64,000 bases of DNA from an uncultured Clostridia bacterium (GTDB lineage: Bacteria; Bacillota; Clostridia; Christensenellales; Aristaeellaceae): assembly GCA_934632155.1 (NCBI GenBank), contig CAKTXZ010000013.1:1-64000 (forward strand), in the 5' to 3' direction. The position numbers and the translations under genes were made by a program. A model generated the notes under the pieces. That model was not told the origin of the DNA. It saw only the letters and a list, made by a program, of their open reading frames with translations, and ran no database searches. This document shows, piece after piece, positions 58,009 through 64,000 of this stretch (position 1 is its first letter; each line of letters begins with the position of its first letter).

Positions 58009-59122
58009 GCGCGCCCCCTGCCTCCGTCCGGAAGAAAACGCGCTCCTCCGTGACGGGGTCGAAAATGAACGTCTTATGCGGCTTGAGCGCAAAGCGCACG
58101 GTTTCCTGCGCGGGGTCAACCCTGTTTTCCGCGGCAATAATGGCGCGAATCGCGCCCTCCGCCGCGCCCGCATGCTCCGCGACCACGCTGGTGTCGCGTC
58201 CCATGACCTCCACCGCGCGCAGACGGCAGCAGAGCGGGCCGTCCGGCGTAAGAACGAAGCCCTCCGGCCGCACGCCGATCTTGACCGCGCCGTCCGCCGC
58301 GCCGGGCACGGAAAGCACCGTGTCCCCGCCGATCATCAGCCGGCCGTCCTCCACGCGCCCGTCGAAGACGTTAATGGGCGGCGTGCCCAGAAACATGGCG
58401 ACAAACAGATTGACGGGCGCGTCGTAAACCTCCTGCGGCCTGCCGATTTGCTGCACCACGCCCTGCTTCATCACCACGATCATATCGGAAATGGACATCG
58501 CTTCGTCCTGATCGTGCGTAACGAAAACGGTGGTAACGCCCGTTTCGCGCTGAATGCGGCGGATTTCCTCGCGCGTTTTCAGGCGAAGCCGCGCGTCCAG
58601 ATTGGACAGGGGCTCGTCCATCAGCAGCACGCGCGGGCGCTTGACCAGCGCGCGGGCGATGGCGACGCGCTGCTGCTGGCCGCCGGAAAGCTCGCTGGGC
58701 TTGCGCGCCAGCAGCGTATCAATCTGCACCAGTCTTGCGGCCTCCAGCGTTTTTTCCTGCATCTCCTGACGGCTCATTTTCTGTTTGCCGCGCAGGTTCT
58801 GCAGCGGGAACATGATGTTTTCCTCCACCGTCAGGTGCGGATAAAGCGCGTAATTCTGAAACACCAGCCCTACGCCGCGATGATCGGGCGGCAGGCGGGT
58901 CACATCGTCGTCGCCAAAGAAAATCTGCCCCGCAGTGGGCTTTTCCAGGCCACAGATTAAATTCAGCGTGGTGCTCTTGCCGCAGCCCGACGGGCCCAGC
59001 AGGCCGATGAGCTTGCCGTCGGGAATCTCAAAATTAAAATTGTTCACGGCAATCACGTCGCCGCCCTGCTTTTTATCGCGGTTGGGAAAGATTTTCGTCA
59101 GGTTTTTCAGCACTACCTTCAC
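57995..59122 (-). CDS. ABC transporter ATPase, MsmK/UgpC type
   Basis: 375 residues. Walker A GLLGPSGCGKSTTLNLICGL, Q-loop VGLVFQNYALYPHLTVEENI, signature PSELSGGQQQRVAIARALVK, Walker B VLLMDEPLSNLDARLRLKTR, H-loop VFVTHDQDEAMSISD. From about residue 240 the MalK-type regulatory TOBE domain follows (KIGVRPEGFVLTPDGPLCCR). First gene of the operon. The start is GTG at 59122, behind GAGGGCCGGATACGC; upstream residues would lie in the promoter. Such ATPases often serve several CUT1 importers. Confidence 0.95.
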   Translation of the reverse strand: MKVVLKNLTKIFPNRDKKQGGDVIAVNNFNFEIPDGKLIGLLGPSGCGKSTTLNLICGLEKPTAGQIFFGDDDVTRLPPDHRGVGLVFQNYALYPHLTVEENIMFPLQNLRGKQKMSRQEMQEKTLEAARLVQIDTLLARKPSELSGGQQQRVAIARALVKRPRVLLMDEPLSNLDARLRLKTREEIRRIQRETGVTTVFVTHDQDEAMSISDMIVVMKQGVVQQIGRPQEVYDAPVNLFVAMFLGTPPINVFDGRVEDGRLMIGGDTVLSVPGAADGAVKIGVRPEGFVLTPDGPLCCRLRAVEVMGRDTSVVAEHAGAAEGAIRAIIAAENRVDPAQETVRFALKPHKTFIFDPVTEERVFFRTEAGGAHEEK

Positions 59123-59150
59123 GCGTATCCGGCCCTCTCTCTCTTTGGTT

Positions 59151-59193
59151 ATCAAAGCGCTTTCATTGTACGGCACAGGGGGGCAAAAGTCAA
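59151..59193 (-). promoter_or_regulatory. Promoter with overlapping cre/LacI-like operator
   Basis: TTGACT (59193-59188), 17-nt spacer, TACAAT (59170-59165). Starting in the last bases of the -10 box, the minus strand reads ATGAAAGCGCTTTGAT (59166-59151), a centre-CG palindrome that matches the CcpA cre consensus TGWAARCGYTWNCW at all but one position. Binding there would block initiation. A catabolite-repression or LacI-type sugar-repressor site is inferred. Confidence 0.75.
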
Positions 59194-59440
59194 CAATGGC
59201 GATGGGGGATAATTACGCGCCGCAACGCTTAAAAAATGCGGGTTTTCGGTTTTTTGAGCGTGCCACAGCGCGCGCCCGGCGCCGCTCAGGCTCCGCCCGG
59301 CGCACGAAAAGCGCCCCGTCCGCCCATGCCCGTCGGCGGATCGGAGCGCCCGGCGCTAAATGCTCGCCGCTGCCGTATCGGTTTTTTCAGGCTACGCGAA
59401 AGAGGGCCTGACGCGCGGCCTGTTTTCCCCGTAAGGCGCT
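59194..59440. other. Intergenic region, no gene
   Basis: About 250 bases between the promoter and the next stop. Some T-runs on both strands, but no clean terminator stem was assigned. Confidence 0.35.
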
Positions 59441-59917
59441 TCATTTCGCCGGCTGCGCGGCGAGATAGGGCACGCATTTCGTCAGCCGGAAGCACTTTTT
59501 GCACGCGCGCGTCATCAGCTTTTCCGCACAGGCAAGCGGAACCTGACGCGGCGATTTCATGCGGCTGCAGCTCGCCTTGCAATGGTAGCATTCGCCGCTT
59601 TTGAGGGGAATCCAGACGAGACGGCTCGCATCGCTTTCACCCATGAGCGCGCACAGCGTTTCAGGCGTAAGCTCGCCGGTCACGGCGACGCCCTCCCGGC
59701 GCTGGTACGCCTCCACGGCGGCCTTGGTTTTTTCACCGAAGCAATACTCGCCCTGCGCGTCCTTCTCCACCACGTTAAGCAGCTGCTGAAGCGTCCGTAT
59801 CTGCTTACCGCTGTCGCCCAACCGGATAAAGCTGTATACCGTGTTTTCCGCCGCGGCGCAGAGCGAAAATGCCAGCAGCGTCAAAATCGCGCAGAAAACG
59901 GAAAGCGCTCGTCTCAT
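59441..59917 (-). CDS. Secreted peptidoglycan-binding domain protein with cysteine-rich end
   Basis: 158 residues. Signal peptide ALSVFCAILTLLAFSLCAAA, then a PG_binding_1 domain at about 30-95: FIRLGDSGKQIRTLQQLLNV, YCFGEKTKAAVEAYQRREGV, AVTGELTPETLCALMG. The remaining about 60 residues are not part of that domain and carry six cysteines (CYHCKASCSR, then C, C and C) that may form disulfides or bind metal. No catalytic domain. ATG at 59917 follows AAAGGAGAAAAGACG. Promoter at 60001-59972. Confidence 0.82.
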   Translation of the reverse strand: MRRALSVFCAILTLLAFSLCAAAENTVYSFIRLGDSGKQIRTLQQLLNVVEKDAQGEYCFGEKTKAAVEAYQRREGVAVTGELTPETLCALMGESDASRLVWIPLKSGECYHCKASCSRMKSPRQVPLACAEKLMTRACKKCFRLTKCVPYLAAQPAK

Positions 59918-59971
59918 CGTCTTTTCTCCTTTGTATTGATACGGCGTTTGCCGCCCGTATTCGACATGCTC

Positions 59972-60001
59972 ATTGTACAACATGTTCCTGCCGTCGCGCA
60001 A
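59972..60001 (-). promoter_or_regulatory. Promoter of the peptidoglycan-binding gene
   Basis: TTGCGC (60001-59996), 18-nt spacer, TACAAT (59977-59972). Confidence 0.65.
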
Positions 60002-60038
60002 GGCCTTTTTTCGCGCGCCGGGGGCAGGCGGGCGCGCC

Positions 60039-60067
60039 TTGCATTTTTCGTGCGCATCCGGTATAAT
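60039..60067 (+). promoter_or_regulatory. tex promoter
   Basis: TTGCAT (60039-60044), 17-nt spacer, TATAAT (60062-60067). Confidence 0.8.
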
Positions 60068-60095
60068 ACTCCCTGCAAATTCAGGAGGTTGAACG

Positions 60096-62243
60096 ATGGA
60101 TTTTGTTTCAATACTGGCCAAGGAATTTTCCCTTCGCCCCGAGCAGGTGCAATCGGTAATCGCCCTGCTGGACGCGGGCAATACCATCCCCTTTATCGCC
60201 CGCTACCGCAAGGAAGCGACGGGCTCGCTGGATGATCAGGTGCTGCGCGAGGTGGCCGAGCGGCTGGAATACCTGCGCGGGCTGGAAAAAAGAAAGCAGG
60301 AAATTGAAAAATCCCTGACGGAGCAGGGCGTGCTGTCGCAGGAGCTGGCGCAAAAGCTGGCCGCCGCGCAGACGCTTTCCGAGCTGGAGGATCTCTACCG
60401 CCCCTTCCGCCCCAAGCGCCGCACGCGCGCCACCGTCGCCAGGGAGCGCGGGCTGGAGCCGTTGGCGCTTTGGCTGCTTTTGCAGCTGCCGCGGGGCGAC
60501 GCGGCGGCGGAGGCCGCGAAATACGTCCGCCCCGATCAGGATGTGCCCGACGCGGAGGCCGCGCTGAGCGGCGCGCGGGATATCATCGCCGAATCGGTCA
60601 GCGACGACGCGGCGCTGCGCAAGGATCTGCGCGCGCTGCTGCTGCGCGAGGGCGTGCTTGAATCCACTGCGGCCAAGGACGAGGACAGCGTCTACCGCAT
60701 GTATTACGATTACCGGGAGCCCGTTTCCCGCGTCGCGGCGCATCGCGTGCTGGCCCTCAACCGCGGCGAACGCGAGGCTTTCCTCAAGGTCACGCTGCGC
60801 GCGCCGGACGAAACCGCCCTGCGCGTTATCGACAACGCGTTCGTGCGCCCGGGCTGCGAAGCCGCGCGTCAGGTGGCGCTGGCGTGCGAGGACGCGTGGA
60901 CGCGGCTGCTCTTCCCGTCGCTGGAGCGCGAAATTCGAAACGAGCTGACCGACCGCGCCAACACGCAGGCCATCCGCGTTTTTTCGCAGAACCTGCATCA
61001 ATTGCTGATGCAGCCGCCCGTCAAGGGCAAGGTAACGCTGGGCGTCGACCCGGGCTTCCGTACCGGCTGCAAGCTGGCGGTTGTGGACGAAAACGGCAAG
61101 GTGCTGGAAACCGGCGTGGGGCATTTCACCCTGCCCGGGCAGGAATTTCAAAAGCAGCAGTCCGCCAGGCTGATTCACCGCATGGTGCGCGAGCATCACG
61201 TCACGGCCATCGCCATCGGCAACGGCACGGCCAGCCGCGAAAGCGAGCAATTCATCGCCTCGCTTCTGCCGGAAATGCCCGGCGTCGCGTATGTGATCGT
61301 CAGCGAGGCGGGCGCGTCGGTTTATTCCGCCAGCAAGCTGGCCGCGCAGGAGTTTCCCGAATACGACGTATCGCTGCGCAGCGCGGTTTCCATCGCCCGG
61401 CGCATGCAGGATCCGCTGGCCGAATTGGTCAAGATCGACCCCAAGGCCATCGGCGTGGGGCAGTATCAGCACGACCTGAAGCAAAACGAGCTGACCGAAG
61501 CGCTCGACGGCGTGGTAGAGCAGTGCGTTAACGCCGTGGGCGTGGAGGTTTCCACCGCGTCGGCGGAGCTGCTTTCCCACGTGGCGGGCATCGGCCCCGC
61601 GCTGGCGAAAAGCATCGTGGCCTATCGCGAGGAAAACGGCATTCCCTCCCGCGCCGCGCTGAAAAAGGTGCCCAAGCTCGGCCCGCGCGCCTTTGAGCAG
61701 TGCGCCGGCTTCCTGCGCGTGATGGACAGTAAAAACCCGCTGGACGCCACCGGCGTGCACCCCGAAAGCTACGACGCGGCCAAGGCGCTCATGGAACGGC
61801 TGGGCTACGACCTGAAAGCCCTCCGCCGCGGCGGCGTGCCGGACGTGAGCGACAAGGCGGCGGCATACGGGCTGGATCATCTGGCGCGCGAAATAGACGT
61901 CGGCCTGCCGACGCTGCGGGATATCCTCTCCGAGCTGCAAAAGCCCGGCCGCGACCCGCGCGAGGATCTGCCCGCGCCCGTGCTGCGCACCGACGTGCTG
62001 GATATTCAGGATCTAAAGCCCGGCATGGAGCTGACGGGCACGGTGCGCAACGTGATCGATTTCGGCGCGTTCGTCGATATCGGCGTGCATCAGGACGGGC
62101 TGGTGCATATCTCCCGCATGGCCAACCGTTTCATTCGCCACCCCTCCGAGGCGGTCAAGGTCGGCGACGTGGTCAAAGTATGGGTCGTCGAGGTCGACGC
62201 AAAGAAAAAGCGCATCGCCCTGACGATGCTGAAGCCGCAATAA
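60096..62243 (+). CDS. tex: Tex family RNA-binding/transcription accessory protein
   Basis: 715 residues, normal length. The N-terminal Tex domain (SLRPEQVQSVIALLDAGNTI, PFIARYRKEATGSLDDQVLR) precedes a YqgF/RNase H-like domain starting near 310 (TLGVDPGFRTGCKLAVVDEN). Helix-hairpin-helix motifs at about 480-560 include HVAGIGPALAKSIVAYREEN. The C-terminal S1 domain at about 635-712 is GTVRNVIDFGAFVDIGVHQD, GLVHISRMANRFIRHPSEAV. Conserved in bacteria, related to eukaryotic Spt6, and thought to act in transcript quality. ATG at 60096 follows AGGAGGTTGAACG. Confidence 0.95.
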   Translation: MDFVSILAKEFSLRPEQVQSVIALLDAGNTIPFIARYRKEATGSLDDQVLREVAERLEYLRGLEKRKQEIEKSLTEQGVLSQELAQKLAAAQTLSELEDLYRPFRPKRRTRATVARERGLEPLALWLLLQLPRGDAAAEAAKYVRPDQDVPDAEAALSGARDIIAESVSDDAALRKDLRALLLREGVLESTAAKDEDSVYRMYYDYREPVSRVAAHRVLALNRGEREAFLKVTLRAPDETALRVIDNAFVRPGCEAARQVALACEDAWTRLLFPSLEREIRNELTDRANTQAIRVFSQNLHQLLMQPPVKGKVTLGVDPGFRTGCKLAVVDENGKVLETGVGHFTLPGQEFQKQQSARLIHRMVREHHVTAIAIGNGTASRESEQFIASLLPEMPGVAYVIVSEAGASVYSASKLAAQEFPEYDVSLRSAVSIARRMQDPLAELVKIDPKAIGVGQYQHDLKQNELTEALDGVVEQCVNAVGVEVSTASAELLSHVAGIGPALAKSIVAYREENGIPSRAALKKVPKLGPRAFEQCAGFLRVMDSKNPLDATGVHPESYDAAKALMERLGYDLKALRRGGVPDVSDKAAAYGLDHLAREIDVGLPTLRDILSELQKPGRDPREDLPAPVLRTDVLDIQDLKPGMELTGTVRNVIDFGAFVDIGVHQDGLVHISRMANRFIRHPSEAVKVGDVVKVWVVEVDAKKKRIALTMLKPQ

Positions 62244-62310
62244 CCGCTTCAAAAGAAAAAGCGTCCTTGCGGGCAAAGCCGCATGCGGAACGCGGAAAAG
62301 AGGGTACGGC

Positions 62311-63027
62311 ATGCTGTGGATTGCCGCGACGCTGGCGGCGTATTATGTCAAGGGGCTGTGCGGCTTCGCCAACACGCTGGTGTTTACCACCATGCTGAGC
62401 TACGGCGTAAGCAACGCGGGCATTTCCCCTGTCGAGCTGCTGCTGAGCTATCCCGCCAATCTGGCGATGACATGGAAAAACCGAAAATTCCTGCTTCCCC
62501 GGGTGTATATCCCCCTGTCTCTGCTGGTGCTTGCAGGAAGCGTCCCGGGCGCGCTGCTGCTCAAGAATGTGGACGCGGGGATGGTGAAGATTATTTTCGG
62601 CGCGGCGGTGGTGTTCATCGGGCTGGAGATGCTGCTGGACGAATACCGCAAGGGGGCCAAGCGCCGCCTGCCGCCGGTGCTGCTGGGCGTAATCGGCATA
62701 GCGGCGGGGCTGCTGTGCGGCCTTTTCGGCGTGGGCGCGCTGCTGGCGGCGTATGTCAGCCGCACAACGGATACGAACGACGCGTTCAAGGCAAATATTA
62801 ACATTGTCTTCAGCGTGGAGGGCACCTTTCGCATGGCGATGTACCTTGCGCTGGGGCTATTTGATCTGGCCGCGCTGCGGCAAGCGGCGCTGCTGCTGCC
62901 CTTTGCGGCGCTGGGGCTGCTGCTGGGGGTCAAAAGCGCCCGCAGGCTGAACGAGCGGCTGGTCAAGCGGCTGGTCATCGTGCTGCTGATCCTTTCCGGC
63001 GCGTCGCTGATTCTCAAAAGCCTGTAA
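62311..63027 (+). CDS. TauE/SafE family sulfite/organic anion exporter
   Basis: 238 residues, with about seven to eight short helices. Two repeated halves: YYVKGLCGFANTLVFTTMLS with the family's G-x-G-x-A-N-like loop, and GIAAGLLCGLFGVGALLAAY with G-L-F-G-V-G. The role is transport of sulfite, sulfonates or small carboxylates across the membrane; the actual substrate is open. A 67-base gap separates it from tex; ATG at 62311 is preceded by GAGGGTACGGC. Downstream a hairpin at 63071-63110 may end the transcript. Confidence 0.88.
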   Translation: MLWIAATLAAYYVKGLCGFANTLVFTTMLSYGVSNAGISPVELLLSYPANLAMTWKNRKFLLPRVYIPLSLLVLAGSVPGALLLKNVDAGMVKIIFGAAVVFIGLEMLLDEYRKGAKRRLPPVLLGVIGIAAGLLCGLFGVGALLAAYVSRTTDTNDAFKANINIVFSVEGTFRMAMYLALGLFDLAALRQAALLLPFAALGLLLGVKSARRLNERLVKRLVIVLLILSGASLILKSL

Positions 63028-63482
63028 GCGCGGCCGCAGCCCTTTTCGGCCATAAAAAGCGATAGATCAAGCGCGCCTGCCGCAGAGCTCTCCCTCCGCT
63101 GCAGGCGCGCTGCAGTTGAGAAAAACGCCCGCTTTCGACCCGTTCAGTTAACGCCGTTTCGCCCCGTTTTTCCGGCAACCTTTTTTCCGCATCAAACTGT
63201 CCAAAATGAAACGGAATCAAGGAACATCCGTGGTTTCACGCGGTTTAGGGGCGATCCTTTCTTTGGATGTAAAGGGCGCTTCTCCCGCGCCCCTCCAAGC
63301 AGGCCGCATGCATTTTACAGCAGCAGGCGGTCTGCTTGCCGCAGTGCCAGCTTCTACGTTGCAAAGATGCGCTTTTTCACGGCTCCTGCATCCCGCTGAT
63401 TTGTTCGCCGCCTTTTTGACAGGCTGCGGCCGCCGCGGAAGGGCGCGGACTTCCCCTGCCCCTTGTCAAGCGCGCCGCCGTG
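63028..63482. other. Convergent intergenic region
   Basis: 455 bases between the TauE/SafE gene and the surface-protein gene. Contains the hairpin at 63071-63110; otherwise no gene or clear control site. Confidence 0.35.
63071..63110. repeat. Intergenic inverted repeat (hairpin family A)
   Basis: GCGCGCCTGC and GCAGGCGCGC form a perfect 10-bp stem. The inner part CCGCAGAGCT is shared with the hairpin at 14884-14942. Confidence 0.6.
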
Positions 63483-64000
63483 TCAGTTGACGGTAGGCGA
63501 ATGCGAGATGCTGTAGTCCTGATTCACTTGGAAGGAAAAGGACGCCTGGGCATTGCTCACCGCGAAGGGCATATTCCCCGACCATTTGCCGGGCGTTGAA
63601 TCGGCGGTAACGGTGATCTTCGCGCCGGCGATGACTTTTCCCGAGCGCGCGCCGTTATAGCCGCTGCCCGAGAAGGTGCAGCCGCTGCAGGATACCGTGT
63701 AAAACTTGAGGGGCGGCATCTGGGAAGGGGCGACGGTGGGCGCGGCGGTGGACGCGGCGGCGCCCGATACGGCCTCGTATGTCATGCAGGCGGCGATTTG
63801 CTCCGCCTTGAAATATTCCGTCGCCGGCCCAAAATAGAATCTGACGTCGTTGAATTTCCAGTGACTCAGCTTCTTTCCCTTCGGGATACTGGCCGTAACG
63901 CGCAGCGTAACGCTGCCGCCCTCCTCCTGACGGTTGGAGGCGCGGTTTTTGTAGTCGTTCGTAAAATCGAACTCGTTGAAATATCCGCCCGCGCCGCTGG
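63483..64000 (-). CDS. Secreted or surface protein, beta-rich, C-terminal part only
   Basis: 172 residues are visible and the N-terminus lies beyond the right edge. From the edge it reads GAGGYFNEFDFTNDYKNRAS, GSVTLRVTASIPKGKKLSHW, FNDVRFYFGPATEYFKAEQI. A Ser/Ala/Thr/Pro linker follows, then a second strand-rich unit, LKFYTVSCSGCTFSGSGYNG and KVIAGAKITVTADSTPGKWS, ending QDYSISHSPTVN. The A-G-x-x-I-T-V-T-A pattern is typical of bacterial Ig-like surface domains. There is no catalytic motif in this part. Stop codon at 63483-63485. Confidence 0.75.
   Translation of the reverse strand, partial: SGAGGYFNEFDFTNDYKNRASNRQEEGGSVTLRVTASIPKGKKLSHWKFNDVRFYFGPATEYFKAEQIAACMTYEAVSGAAASTAAPTVAPSQMPPLKFYTVSCSGCTFSGSGYNGARSGKVIAGAKITVTADSTPGKWSGNMPFAVSNAQASFSFQVNQDYSISHSPTVN

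Overview
The window is GC-rich bacterial DNA with short intergenic gaps, strong purine-rich ribosome binding sites and vegetative promoters of the TTGACA-17-TATAAT type. The gene content points to a Gram-positive, anaerobic member of the Clostridia (Bacillota), probably a gut lineage. The evidence is a T-box leader before proS, a BofA-like protein, TIGR04086, TIGR01906, DUF4364 and DUF4363 proteins, CotH, a PdaB-like deacetylase, a GH25-LysM lysozyme, an NdoA-type MazF and CUT1 sugar ABC transporters. A species cannot be named from this sequence alone. Most genes lie on the minus strand.

Layout. 1-4.7 kb: the end of an SDR gene divergent from a TetR regulator, two gene remnants (an IS1182-type transposase and a 5'-truncated DUF2804 gene), then proS with its T-box. 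4.7-13 kb: BofA-like protein, an F420-ligase-like enzyme, TIGR04086 membrane protein, HAD-IIA phosphatase, zinc-ribbon membrane protein, a TcdA-like E1 enzyme and a CotH operon. 13.4-15 kb: polysaccharide deacetylase and a two-domain SSB-like protein. 15-18.4 kb: a CUT1 sugar transporter without its own ATPase. 18.4-24 kb: ATP-grasp ligase, phosphofructokinase, HerA-like ATPase, a fused IspDF and DUF4364. 24.4-32 kb: rpoB-rpoC. 32.3-37.3 kb: a xylan or nucleoside catabolism pair (GH43, nucleoside hydrolase) divergent from galE, then a lipoprotein. 37.7-45.4 kb: pgsA, DUF4363 and DUF421 proteins, GH25-LysM lysozyme, MazF, LysR with a divergent pair of chromate-transporter halves, and two proteins of unknown function. 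45.4-46.4 kb: a non-coding stretch with a 66-nt periodic repeat array. 46.4-54.5 kb: housekeeping genes rpsT, an MsbA-like exporter, tsaD with TIGR01906, prfB and secA. 54.6-59.2 kb: a second CUT1 transporter, this one with an ATPase, behind a strong promoter overlapped by a cre/LacI-like operator. 59.4-63 kb: peptidoglycan-binding protein, Tex and a TauE/SafE exporter. A partial surface protein runs off the right edge.

How it fits together. The two sugar transporters, GH43, nucleoside hydrolase, galE and phosphofructokinase describe a plant-polysaccharide or oligosaccharide-fermenting lifestyle. The MsmK-like ATPase in the second transporter operon may also energise the first. The most notable non-coding feature is the array at 45557-46184. 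It has three near-identical 32-bp palindromic repeats with 35- and 33-bp spacers, followed by progressively decayed copies kept in a roughly 66-nt phase. Repeat length, spacing, hairpin and 3' end resemble a type I-C CRISPR, but no cas gene is present in the window. No rRNA or tRNA gene was recognised.
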